Positions 37,582 to 51,831 of a stretch of 64,000 nt of DNA are shown here, piece by piece. The position numbers and the translations under genes were made by a program. Each line of letters begins with the position of its first letter. Within the stretch, counting starts at the first letter, position 1. The notes under the pieces are model-generated. The model was not told the DNA's origin, searched no databases, and saw nothing but the letters and a program-made list of their open reading frames with translations. This DNA is from Lysobacter avium (GTDB lineage: Bacteria > Pseudomonadota > Gammaproteobacteria > Xanthomonadales > Xanthomonadaceae), in assembly GCF_015209745.1 (NCBI RefSeq), contig NZ_CP063657.1:2480001-2544000 (forward strand), in the 5' to 3' direction.

Positions 37582-38781
37582 CTAGCGGGCGAAGTTCATG
37601 AACCCGGTGATGATCAGGGCGTTGGTGAAGTCGATGAAGAACGCGCCCACCAGCGGCGCCACCAGGAAAGCCCGCGGCGCCATGCCGTAGCGCTGCACCA
37701 GCGTGCGCATGACCGCCATCGCGTTGGCGGTCGTGCCCAGCATGAAGCCGATGAAGCCACCGCCCATCACCGCCGCGTCGTAGTCCTTGCCCATCGCGCG
37801 GAACACCACCACGCAGAACGCAACGACGATGGCGACCTGTACGACCATGTTGACCGCCAGCGGCAGCGCCATGCCGGCCAGCTCCCACAGCTTCAGGTTC
37901 ATCAGTGCCACGGCCAGGAACAGGGCCAGGCAGATGTTGCCAATCAGGTCGATGGTCCGCAGCGGGAGACCGATCCAACCGGTCACGTCGTCGATGTTGC
38001 GCACCACGGCCCCGATCAGCATGGCGCCGATATAGGCCGGCAGGGTCAGGCCGAGGGCTTCGAATCCCTTGCCGATCCAGGCGCCCAGCCACATCGCGAC
38101 CATGATGAAGATGATGCTCTTGAGCGCACTGAATTCGCGTTGACCCTCGGTCTGCGGCGGATCCACCTTGGCCTCGGTCACATCCGGGACCTCGGTGGGA
38201 TGGCCGCCGGGCGTCTTCAGGCGCCAGCGGCGGATGATCACGGTCGCGACCGGGCCGCCCACGATGCCGCCGCAGACGATGCCCGCCATGGCCGAGGTGA
38301 TGGCGATGGACTCCGCGCCGACCAGACCCGCTTCTTCAAACAGTGGGGCGAAGGCCAGACCCGTCGCCGGCCCGCCGGCCATCGTCGCCGAACCCACCAG
38401 CACCCCGAACAGCGGGTGCAGCCCGAACATCGAGGCAATCCCGAGGCCAACCAGGTTCTGGACCACCACAAAGCCCGTCGCCATGGCCAGGAAAATGCCG
38501 ACCTGGCGTCCGCTGATGCGCAGCAGGGCCAGGCTCGCGTTGACCCCCAGCGTGGTGAAGAACGCCACCATCAGCGGCGTCTGCAGGGTCGTGTCCAGCT
38601 CGAACAGGGTCGTGCCCTGGCCGTGCGCGAACAGCACGATGAGCGCGATCACCAGCCCGCCGACCACCGGTTCGGGCAGGTTGTAGCGCCGGAAAATGGG
38701 AATGGCGCGGCACAGCGCGTACCCACCAAGAAGAGCCAGGCCGCCCAGGGCGACGGTTTCCACCGCGTCAAGTTGAAGCAA
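37582..38781 (-). CDS. gltS: sodium/glutamate symporter GltS
   Basis: A 399-residue inner-membrane symporter with ten or more hydrophobic segments. GltS signatures are YNLPEPVVGGL, GSATMAGGPATG and the second repeat's MGGGFIGFMLGTTANAMA. It would import the glutamate released by the two gamma-glutamyltransferases. E. coli GltS also accepts D-glutamate. It lies 48 bases after the N-acyl-D-amino-acid deacylase gene on the same strand and converges on the second ggt. Confidence 0.95.
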   Translation of the reverse strand: MLQLDAVETVALGGLALLGGYALCRAIPIFRRYNLPEPVVGGLVIALIVLFAHGQGTTLFELDTTLQTPLMVAFFTTLGVNASLALLRISGRQVGIFLAMATGFVVVQNLVGLGIASMFGLHPLFGVLVGSATMAGGPATGLAFAPLFEEAGLVGAESIAITSAMAGIVCGGIVGGPVATVIIRRWRLKTPGGHPTEVPDVTEAKVDPPQTEGQREFSALKSIIFIMVAMWLGAWIGKGFEALGLTLPAYIGAMLIGAVVRNIDDVTGWIGLPLRTIDLIGNICLALFLAVALMNLKLWELAGMALPLAVNMVVQVAIVVAFCVVVFRAMGKDYDAAVMGGGFIGFMLGTTANAMAVMRTLVQRYGMAPRAFLVAPLVGAFFIDFTNALIITGFMNFAR

Positions 38782-38829
38782 TTGGGTTCTTCCCTTGGTT
38801 GTGAAAGGTGATCAAACGCGCATCCGCAG

Positions 38830-40464
38830 TCACGGACAAGTGCCTTCGGTTGGCACATGGTGAAGCATCCGGCCGCCCAGCTCATCCGTCTGCGCGCCGT
38901 CGCTGATGGCGACCACGCCATTGACGATCAGGTGACTGACGCCGACCGAGAGCTCGCGCGGCTCGACATAGGTGGCCCGTGCCGCCAGCGTGGCCGGATC
39001 AAACACCACGACATCGGCAAAGTACCCGGGTCTCAGGTAACCGCGTTGCTGCAGGCCGAGTATGTCGGCGGTCAGGCCGGTGGAGCGATGGATGAAAGTG
39101 GCGATGTCGAGCAGTTCACGCTCGCGCACGTAGCGGGCGAACTTCTCCGGGAAACTGCCGTACTGGCGGGGATGGCCGTTGGATCCGTCCGAACTGGTCA
39201 CCACCCAGGGTTGTTGCATCAGCAGGTCGACATCGTCCTGGCGCATGTTGAACGAGGCGATGGAAGCACTGCTGCGCACGCCGGGAGGGCGCTCGTCCTG
39301 ACCGATGATGCGCAGTGCGGCGTCGATGGCGGACACGCGCCAGTCAGCGGCAACCTGAGCCAGCGTCCTACCGGTCCATTCCTCGCCGATGGAAGTCAGC
39401 AGGATCGCGTCGGCACCGCCACGGCGGCGCAGGTTGTCGTCCATCTCCTCGCGGATGCCAGCCAGCTGCGCGGGGTCGGCGAAGCGTTTCAGCATCGCCT
39501 CGCGCCCGCCCTCGCGTGACCGAGGCGGCAGCAACGCGGCCGCCAGTCCCGTCCCGGAGGCCAGCCATGGATACTGGTCGGCGGTCACCCGCTGGCCGTC
39601 CGCGCGCGCCTGCTCGACCAGCGCGACCAGTTCGGCGGCCTTGCCGTGCACATCCACCCCCAGCGCCTTGATGTGGGCGATGTGCACCGGCATCCCGGCG
39701 CGGCGGCCGATCTCGATCGCCTCGCGGGTCGACTCGACCAGGCCGACCCCGTAGGACGATTCGTCGCGCTGATGGGTGTCGTACAGCCCGCCGCGGCGCG
39801 CGGCCTCGCCGGCGACGGCGACCACCTCGTCGGTGCCCGCGTAGCTCTGCGGCACGTAAAACAGTCCGCTCGACAGGCCGAACGCTCCCTCGCACATCGC
39901 CGATGCGACCAGCCCGCGCATCCGCGCCAGCTCGGCCGCGTCGGGCGCACGCGCGCTCTGCCCAAGCACCTGCGAGCGGACCGCGCCAAACCCCACGTAT
40001 GGCACCAGGTTGGTGCCGACCCCGTTGGCTTCGAACCACGCCCGCTGCTTCGCGATATCCGGGCTGCCGCCACCGTCGACGCCGATCCCGATCGTGGTCA
40101 CGCCCTGGTACAGCCACGGCGCGTTGCGCCGCTGCGCCGGGTCGTCGGAACGCATGTAGGTGTCGGGATGCGAGTGCGGATCGATGAAGCCCGGTGCGAC
40201 CACCTGGCCGGCGGCCTCGATGGTGCGCGCGGCCCGATAACGCTGCATTGCGTCCGGTCCGACCCAGACGATGCGGTCATCGACGATGGCGACGTCGGCC
40301 CGGCGCATCGCGCCGGTGCCGCCGTCATGCAGCGAGCCGCCGACGATCAGCAGGTCCGCCTGCGGCAGTTCTGGCGCGGGCCCGTGGGCGCATGCCGCCA
40401 AAGCGCCCGCAATGACGGCGACGCGAAGCAGACGGGCGACGGTAAATCCAGCAAAGCGTGGCAA
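38830..40464 (-). CDS. N-acyl-D-amino-acid deacylase family amidohydrolase
   Basis: A metal-dependent amidohydrolase with the D-aminoacylase layout: DLLIVGGSLHDGGTGAMRRA, GFIDPHSHPD (metal His pair), the VTTIGIGVDGGG loop, and C-terminal YFADVVVFDPATL. A lipoprotein-type signal (VARLLRVAVIAGALAACAHG) puts it in the periplasm. The start is unusual. No ATG fits; a TTG at 40464 has AGGGGG seven bases upstream, giving 544 aa, while the open frame continues to a GTG at 40527. It would free D-amino acids from N-acyl forms, in line with the DadA-like enzyme and GltS. Confidence 0.85.
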   Translation of the reverse strand: MPRFAGFTVARLLRVAVIAGALAACAHGPAPELPQADLLIVGGSLHDGGTGAMRRADVAIVDDRIVWVGPDAMQRYRAARTIEAAGQVVAPGFIDPHSHPDTYMRSDDPAQRRNAPWLYQGVTTIGIGVDGGGSPDIAKQRAWFEANGVGTNLVPYVGFGAVRSQVLGQSARAPDAAELARMRGLVASAMCEGAFGLSSGLFYVPQSYAGTDEVVAVAGEAARRGGLYDTHQRDESSYGVGLVESTREAIEIGRRAGMPVHIAHIKALGVDVHGKAAELVALVEQARADGQRVTADQYPWLASGTGLAAALLPPRSREGGREAMLKRFADPAQLAGIREEMDDNLRRRGGADAILLTSIGEEWTGRTLAQVAADWRVSAIDAALRIIGQDERPPGVRSSASIASFNMRQDDVDLLMQQPWVVTSSDGSNGHPRQYGSFPEKFARYVRERELLDIATFIHRSTGLTADILGLQQRGYLRPGYFADVVVFDPATLAARATYVEPRELSVGVSHLIVNGVVAISDGAQTDELGGRMLHHVPTEGTCP

Positions 40465-40639
40465 GCGCAAACCCCCTGATGCGATGCAGTGCACTCGACC
40501 ATAGGTCAGCACCTGCGCTGGCGACACTGATAAAACGCGGCCCGTCCATAACCCCGCGTTATGGGCGGTTTAGCCGGCGCCGGTGGCGCCGCCGGCGCAG
40601 AGCGATAGAATCGATGGCTTCTCCCGCCTCGCGTACGCA

Positions 40640-42922
<2,283 letters not shown>

Positions 42923-42928
42923 CGGTTC

Positions 42929-42964
42929 GCGGAACCGGTCGGGCTTGTCGCCGGCCGGTTCCGC
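42929..42964. terminator. hairpin in the convergent maeB-ppc spacer
   Basis: A perfect 10-base inverted repeat (GCGGAACCGG...CCGGTTCCGC) between the convergent maeB and ppc stops. It has no T-run, so termination is likely but not classical. Confidence 0.55.
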
Positions 42965-43018
42965 GGTTCATCAATACGGGTTTCCCGCCGTGAAGCGGGC
43001 GCCGCGCTCGCCGCGGGC

Positions 43019-45811
<2,793 letters not shown>

Positions 45812-45880
45812 CCAGCCACGTTAACGCAGCTGGTGTTGCGGTGCATCATTTCGTGCGCGTCGGGCACATTGCAGCCCGCC

Positions 45881-47266
45881 TCAGTAGGCGAACTCGCGGA
45901 ATACCGGATCCACGTTGCCGCCCCACACGCCGTGGTAGAGCGCGAGCTTGCGTTCGGCGGGCGTCTCGCCGGCCTCGACCAGCTCCATCAGCGGCGACAG
46001 GAAGATCGTCTCGTCGCTACCCACATCGTTCAGGCGCGCGCGCCGGGCCAGTCCGTGGGCGGAGATCTGCAGCGCCTGGCGGGCCACGTCCAGCACCGTG
46101 CCGTTGCGGAACGGCAGCTTGAACGCCTGCCGCGGCACGCCGTTGCGCAGCGCGTGCAGCTCTTCCAGGCTGTAGTCCTTGACCAGGTCCCAGGCGGCAT
46201 CCAGCGCGCTGTCGTCGTACAGCAGGCCGGTCCAGAACGCCGGCAGGGCGCAGATCCGGTTCCACGGCCCGGTGTCGGCGCCGCGCATCTCCAGGTATTT
46301 CTTCAGCCGCACCTCGGGGAACGCCGTGGTGGTGTGGTCGGCCCAGTCCTGCATCCTGGGAAGGTGACCGCGATGCGCGGGCAGCTTGCCGGCCATGTAG
46401 TCGCGGAAAGACTGGCCCGCCGCATCGATGTAGTTGTCGCCGCGCTGGATGAAGTACATCGGCACGTCGAGCAGGTAGTCGACGTAGCGCTCATAGCCAA
46501 AACCTTCCTCGAAGACGAAATCCAGCATGCCGCTGCGATCGTTGTCGGTGTCGGTCCAGATGTGCGAGCGGTAGGACAGGAAGCCGTTGGGCTTGCCTTC
46601 GGTGAACGGCGAGTCGGCGAACAGCGCGGTCGCAATCGACTGCAGCGCCAGCGACACCCGGAACTTCTTCACCATGTCGGCCTCGGAGGCGACATCCAGG
46701 TTGACCTGCACGGTGCAGGTGCGGGTCATCATGTCCAGGCCGAGGCTGCCGACCTTCGGCATGTACTCGCGCATGATCTTGTAGCGGCCCTTGGGCATCC
46801 ACGGCATCTCGTCGCGGCGCCACTTGGGCTGGAAGCCCATGCCCAGGAAACCCAGTCCCATCGGCTCGGCGACGGCGCGCACCTCGCGCAGGTGCGAGGA
46901 CGCCTCGCGGCAGGTCTCGTGCAGGTTCTCCAGCGGCGCTCCGGACAGCTCCAGTTGCCCGGCCGGCTCCAGCGACACCGACGCGGCATCGCGGGTCAGT
47001 GCGATCACCCGGCCGTGCTCCTCCACCGGCGCCCAGCCAAACTGGACCAGGCCCTTGAGCAGCGCCTCGATGCCGCGCTCGCCGTCGAAGGTCGGCGGAC
47101 GCAGGTCATCGAAATGAAAGCCGAACTTCTCGTGCTCGGTACCGATCCGCCAGTCGTCGCGCTCGCGCGTGCCCGAGCTGAGGTAATCCACCAGCTGGTT
47201 GCGGGATTCGATCAGGGGCTCTTCTACGTGACTGGAACCGGACACGCTCACCTCGTCATGGGTCAT
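45881..47266 (-). CDS. gshA: glutamate-cysteine ligase, plant/alphaproteobacterial type
   Basis: First step of glutathione synthesis: joins glutamate gamma-carboxyl to cysteine. 461 aa of the GCS2 type ([47 protein letters not shown]). This differs from the E. coli-type GshA. I chose the ATG at 47266; a Met 12 codons upstream lacks support. It lies between ppc and engB, all on the minus strand. It provides glutathione, a potential substrate of the gamma-glutamyltransferases at 30.5-37.5 kb. Confidence 0.93.
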   Translation of the reverse strand: MTHDEVSVSGSSHVEEPLIESRNQLVDYLSSGTRERDDWRIGTEHEKFGFHFDDLRPPTFDGERGIEALLKGLVQFGWAPVEEHGRVIALTRDAASVSLEPAGQLELSGAPLENLHETCREASSHLREVRAVAEPMGLGFLGMGFQPKWRRDEMPWMPKGRYKIMREYMPKVGSLGLDMMTRTCTVQVNLDVASEADMVKKFRVSLALQSIATALFADSPFTEGKPNGFLSYRSHIWTDTDNDRSGMLDFVFEEGFGYERYVDYLLDVPMYFIQRGDNYIDAAGQSFRDYMAGKLPAHRGHLPRMQDWADHTTTAFPEVRLKKYLEMRGADTGPWNRICALPAFWTGLLYDDSALDAAWDLVKDYSLEELHALRNGVPRQAFKLPFRNGTVLDVARQALQISAHGLARRARLNDVGSDETIFLSPLMELVEAGETPAERKLALYHGVWGGNVDPVFREFAY

Positions 47267-47348
47267 GGGTATCGCACTGGCAGATGTGTGGGGACACACC
47301 ATCTTCGCAATGCCGCCGTGATCGGGGCGCCATTCCGTTGCAGACGGA

Positions 47349-47954
<606 letters not shown>

Positions 47955-48061
47955 GGCGCTAGGATCGCACGGCCGGCGCGGCGACGCGCGGGAATCACTG
48001 TCCCACGCTTGCAGATCCCGCTGCAGACGGCCGCGGAAAGCAGACGCACCGGGCACTCGCG

Positions 48062-48090
48062 TTGACCCCATGCGCCGCGCCGATGATAAT
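48062..48090 (+). promoter_or_regulatory. sigma70-type promoter of the cytochrome c4 gene
   Basis: TTGACC at 48062-48067 and GATAAT at 48085-48090 with a 17-base spacer, 60 bases before the ATG. A seven-base inverted repeat (GACAGCC...GGCTGTC, 48101-48121) lies in the expected 5' leader and may affect mRNA or bind a regulator. Confidence 0.6.
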
Positions 48091-48149
48091 TCTGCAGTTA
48101 GACAGCCGTTGACAGGCTGTCACTTCAGTGTTTTCCGGAGCCCAGCCCC

Positions 48150-49124
48150 ATGAGCCACGCCCGCGTCCTAGGTATCGCAGGTCTTGTCGTCTTCGCAGCG
48201 GCGGCTGTTGCCTATGCCCAGACCACGGTGACCCCGGTCCCCGACGCCGCACCGGTGGAGACTGCCCCGCTGGAACCCGCAGCGCCCGAGCATGCCACCT
48301 GGGGGGATGTCCAGAACGGCCAGACTCTCGCGGGCACGTGCGCCGCCTGCCACGGGCTGGACGGAAACTCCGAGATCCCGATGTATCCGCGCATCGCCGG
48401 CCAGAGCGAGCGCTACATCGCGCACCAACTGGCCCTGTTCAAGAGCGGCGAGCGCAATGACGGCATGGCCGCGGTGATGAAGCCCTTCGCCGACATGCTC
48501 AGCGCACAGGATGCGCGTGATCTGGGTGCCTACTTCGCGACCCAGAAGTCCGGCGCGGGCGTGGCCGACGACAGCGTCGTGACCAGCGGTCCCTACACCG
48601 ACATGAAGTTCTACAAGATCGGCGAGAAGCTGTTCCGCGCGGGCGACGCAGCGCGCGGCATCCCGGCCTGCATGGCCTGCCACGGACCGGCCGGAAGCGG
48701 CAACCCGGGCCCTGCCTACCCGCACGTCGGCGGCCAGCACGCGGAGTACGCCCAGCAGCGGCTGGAGCTGTATCGCGCCGGCACCACCTCGCGCACCGAT
48801 CCACGCCTGTTCAACATCATGGCCAGCATCGCCAAGCCACTGACCGACGAGGAAATCGGCAGTCTGGCCAGCTACATGCAGGGCCTGCACCCGACCGCTG
48901 ACGACATCGGCGTGGACGCGACCGCCATGGCTGCCGCGCCGGCGCCGGTCGCTGCCGCCGACGTGGTTACGCAGGACGGTGAAACGGCGGAGGGCGTGGC
49001 CAATGGTGACGGCAGTGACGCGTCGGACACCGCACCCGAGCCCGCCGCTGATGTGCCGGCCGATGACGCGCCGATCGATGCTGCAACCGCTACCGAAGCC
49101 GGGCCGGAAGATCCCCAGGGCTGA
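48150..49124 (+). CDS. cytochrome c4-type dihaem cytochrome with long acidic tail
   Basis: Periplasmic electron carrier (324 aa) with a signal peptide (GIAGLVVFAAAAVAYAQ). It has two CXXCH haem sites, CAACH (C64, C67, H68) and CMACH (C174, C177, H178), each followed by a Met-containing axial-ligand region (MKPFADMLSAQD; IMASIAKPLTDEE). Cytochrome c4 passes electrons to cbb3/aa3 oxidases. Classical c4 is about 200 aa; this one has about 75 extra Ala/Asp/Glu/Pro-rich residues at the C-terminus. Two dsbA-type genes follow, an order seen in other gammaproteobacteria. Confidence 0.93.
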   Translation: MSHARVLGIAGLVVFAAAAVAYAQTTVTPVPDAAPVETAPLEPAAPEHATWGDVQNGQTLAGTCAACHGLDGNSEIPMYPRIAGQSERYIAHQLALFKSGERNDGMAAVMKPFADMLSAQDARDLGAYFATQKSGAGVADDSVVTSGPYTDMKFYKIGEKLFRAGDAARGIPACMACHGPAGSGNPGPAYPHVGGQHAEYAQQRLELYRAGTTSRTDPRLFNIMASIAKPLTDEEIGSLASYMQGLHPTADDIGVDATAMAAAPAPVAAADVVTQDGETAEGVANGDGSDASDTAPEPAADVPADDAPIDAATATEAGPEDPQG

Positions 49125-49169
49125 GTTTGCGAACGCCCTGCTCCAAAGCTCTGCGCTTGTCGTTCATCG

Positions 49170-49204
49170 CGCCGGCCGTATCGTTACGGTCGGCGTTCTT
49201 GTTT
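49170..49204 (+). terminator. rho-independent terminator after cytochrome c4
   Basis: Stem CGCCGGCCGTA / TACGGTCGGCG (one G-T pair) with a four-base loop, followed by TTCTTGTTT. It ends about 15 bases before the dsbA start, so dsbA may rely on readthrough or a promoter in the stem region. Confidence 0.7.
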
Positions 49205-49219
49205 GAGGGAATCCTGCCA

Positions 49220-49915
49220 ATGACGTTTCGTTCCATATTGCCCATCTCCCGCCGCACGCGCTTTGCACGTGTTGCCGCGACCGCGCTTCTGGCCGTGCTG
49301 CCCCTGCTCGCCTGCGCGGCGCCGCCCGCGGCCGACGCCCTCGTCGCCGGCAAGGATTTCGCCTTGATCGCCGATGGCGCCCCGTTCGAGCCACGCCCCG
49401 GCACGATCGAGGTGGTGGAAGTCTTCGGCTACACCTGCCCGCACTGCGCGAATTTCGAGCCCGCGCTGCAGGCGTGGAAACAGCAGCAGAAAGCCGACGT
49501 CAACGTCGTGTCGGTTCCGGCGCCCTTCGGCGGCTACTGGATCCCCTATGCGCAGGCGTTCTATGCGGCGCAATCGATGAACCTGGTCGAGCGCACCCAC
49601 AGCGACATGTTCCGCGCGATCCACGAGGAGCACCGCCTCCCGATCGGTGGCGCGACACCGGAGGTGATCGCCAGGTTCTACACCGAGTACGGCGCCGATG
49701 CGGACGACTTTGCCGCCCTCATGACGGGCAAGCCGGTACACGCAAAGCTGGTAGCGGCGCGGGACTTCCTTACCCGCAGTGAAGTGGAAGGCACACCGAC
49801 CATCGTGGTGGCGGGCAAGTACCGGGTGCTGGGCAAGACGTCCCAGGACGTCCTGCGCATCACTGACGCGCTGGTCAACCGCGAGCGCGCCGCGCTGGCG
49901 CAACGGAAAAAGTAG
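49220..49915 (+). CDS. dsbA: thiol:disulphide interchange protein DsbA (periplasmic)
   Basis: A 231-residue thioredoxin-fold oxidase that introduces disulphides into exported proteins. It has a signal peptide (VAATALLAVLPLLACA), the active site CPHC (C73, C76; the classical DsbA dipeptide Pro-His), and the cis-Pro loop VEGTPTIVV. The ATG at 49220 follows GAGGGA. It is paired with a second DsbA-like lipoprotein gene immediately downstream. Confidence 0.92.
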   Translation: MTFRSILPISRRTRFARVAATALLAVLPLLACAAPPAADALVAGKDFALIADGAPFEPRPGTIEVVEVFGYTCPHCANFEPALQAWKQQQKADVNVVSVPAPFGGYWIPYAQAFYAAQSMNLVERTHSDMFRAIHEEHRLPIGGATPEVIARFYTEYGADADDFAALMTGKPVHAKLVAARDFLTRSEVEGTPTIVVAGKYRVLGKTSQDVLRITDALVNRERAALAQRKK

Positions 49916-50021
49916 GCTTTGCTGCCGGCATTCGGGGTGATCCACCGCGATGCCTGCGAACCGATTACCGAGCACTGCGGCTGCGGCCGCGACCGATACG
50001 ACACTTTCTGGAGAACCACCG

Positions 50022-50903
50022 ATGACCTTGTTGCCCCGCTTCGGCTTGACCCTTGCAGCCGTGCTTGCCCTTGCGGCCTGCTCATCGGAGGCGCCGACCA
50101 GCGCCACGCAGGATGTCGCGCCAGCGTCCACCGCCGCGCAGACGTTTGGCGACCCGGCTCCGTCCGTGGCCGCAGATCGTCCGGCTGCGGATGATGCCGG
50201 GGTCGCGACTGCGGGTGATCAGCTCAGCGGGTCGGAAACACTGGTGCGCACGCCCGGCCCGATCGTCGCTCCCGAAGGTCCCGCTCCGGTCGCCGGCGTG
50301 GACTACGTGGAGATTCCCAACGGACAGCCCTTCCAGCCGGGCAGCAACAAGATCGAAGTGGTGGAGGTATTCGGCTACACCTGCCCCGCCTGTGCCGGCT
50401 TCGAGCCGTTGGTAACCGCTTGGGCCGCCAAGCTGCCCGAGGACGTGCAGTTCACGCCGCTGGCGGCGCCGTTCGGCGGTTACTGGGACCCCTTCGCGAA
50501 GGCCTTCTACGCCGCGCAAGCCAATAGACTGCTGGCGCAGAGCCACGACGCGATGTTCAACGCCATCCATCTTGAGCGCAGCCTGCCGCCGGACGCGAAG
50601 GAAGACCGGATTGCGCAGTTCTACAGCCGCTTTGGCGCCGACCCCAAGCAGTTCGCGAACACCATGGCCAGCTTCAGCGTCAAGGCGAAGATGGGCCGCG
50701 CACTCAAGTTCATGCAGCGCTCCGGTGTCGAGTCCACCCCGAATCTCGTGGTCGACGGCAAGTACCGCATCACTGGCAAGAGCTGGGAGCAGAACCTCAG
50801 CATCGCCGAGCACCTGATCGCCGCCGAGCGGGCTGCCAAGGCCGCCCCGACGACGGACGCCGCCCCAGCCGCCGACGACGCAGCTGCGGACGACCAGGGC
50901 TGA
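50022..50903 (+). CDS. DsbA-like lipoprotein with CPAC active site
   Basis: A 293-residue second DsbA-family protein. A lipobox (LALAAC, C20) predicts outer- or inner-membrane anchoring. It is followed by an Ala/Pro/Asp-rich tether of about 70 residues, then the thioredoxin fold with CPAC (C121, C124) and cis-Pro VESTPNLVV. The Pro-Ala dipeptide differs from DsbA's Pro-His and should alter redox potential. GGAGA precedes the ATG by eight bases. The acidic Ala-rich C-terminal tail resembles that of the cytochrome c4 gene upstream. Probably in the same transcription unit as dsbA. Confidence 0.88.
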   Translation: MTLLPRFGLTLAAVLALAACSSEAPTSATQDVAPASTAAQTFGDPAPSVAADRPAADDAGVATAGDQLSGSETLVRTPGPIVAPEGPAPVAGVDYVEIPNGQPFQPGSNKIEVVEVFGYTCPACAGFEPLVTAWAAKLPEDVQFTPLAAPFGGYWDPFAKAFYAAQANRLLAQSHDAMFNAIHLERSLPPDAKEDRIAQFYSRFGADPKQFANTMASFSVKAKMGRALKFMQRSGVESTPNLVVDGKYRITGKSWEQNLSIAEHLIAAERAAKAAPTTDAAPAADDAAADDQG

Positions 50904-50925
50904 TTTGCCGCGCGCCCTGCCCGCC

Positions 50926-51747
50926 ATGCCTGCTTCCGAGCACAATCCGCGTGTAGACCAGGGCGCCACCGACGGCGCGGGTCCGCCGACGGGCTCGCGC
51001 CGGCTGCGCCTGCTCAGCGCGAACATCCAGGCCGGATCGAGCACTCGGGGCTACCACGACTATGTGGCGCGCAGCTGGTCGCACGTGCTGCCTGCCGGCA
51101 ACAAGCGCGGCAGCCTTGACCTGATCGCGAAGCTGGCGGGCCAGTACGACATCGTCGGCCTCAACGAGGCGGATCCGGGAAGCCTGCGTTCGGGCTTCAC
51201 CAACCAGACCGAGTACCTGGCGCGGCACGGCGGCTTCGACTACTGGAGCCACCAGCCCAACCGGCGCATGGCCGGGGTCGCCTCAAGCGCCAACGGCCTG
51301 TTGAGCAAGCTGCAGCCGATCGAGGTCACCGACCACTCGCTGCCCGGCCGCATCTCCGGACGTGGCGTGCTGCTTGCACGCTTCGGTGAGGGCGCCGACG
51401 GCCTGGTGGTCGCCATCGCCCATCTGTCGCTGGGTGCCAACTCGCGCAGCGCCCAGCTGGGCTTCATCGCCGAGCTGCTGCAGGACCACCGCCACGCCGT
51501 CCTGATGGGTGACTTCAACTGCGCGGTCGAGCGACCGGAGATGCAGGCGCTGTTCCGCAACACCCGGCTGCAACCGCCAAGCTGCGCGGTGCCCACCTTC
51601 CCCAGCTGGCAGCCACAGCGCGCGATCGACCACATCCTGATCAGCAGTGACCTGGGCTGCTCGGGCGCCCAGGCGATGCCCGCCGCACAGTCGGACCACC
51701 TCGCGCTGTCCCTTGAACTCGACGTGCCGGACACGGCGCTGCGCTGA
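50926..51747 (+). CDS. endonuclease/exonuclease/phosphatase (EEP) family protein
   Basis: A 273-residue metal-dependent hydrolase of the EEP fold: LRLLSANIQAG (metal Asn), DIVGLNEADPGSL (catalytic Glu), VAIAHLSLG, VLMGDFNCAV (Asp/Asn pair), and the C-terminal SDHLAL (catalytic Asp-His). No signal peptide is seen. The substrate could be nucleic acid, lipid or phosphoinositide-like. The frame is open from a TTG at 50905; the ATG at 50926 is chosen. It follows the DsbA pair by 22 bases, on the same strand. Confidence 0.88.
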   Translation: MPASEHNPRVDQGATDGAGPPTGSRRLRLLSANIQAGSSTRGYHDYVARSWSHVLPAGNKRGSLDLIAKLAGQYDIVGLNEADPGSLRSGFTNQTEYLARHGGFDYWSHQPNRRMAGVASSANGLLSKLQPIEVTDHSLPGRISGRGVLLARFGEGADGLVVAIAHLSLGANSRSAQLGFIAELLQDHRHAVLMGDFNCAVERPEMQALFRNTRLQPPSCAVPTFPSWQPQRAIDHILISSDLGCSGAQAMPAAQSDHLALSLELDVPDTALR

Positions 51748-51831
51748 GTCGCTGTCGCGCTGGCGACCATCAAATCCTTCCGACGAAGCGACAGCGACCG
51801 GTTGTCCCGGCCGCGGTCGCATTGCACGGGG

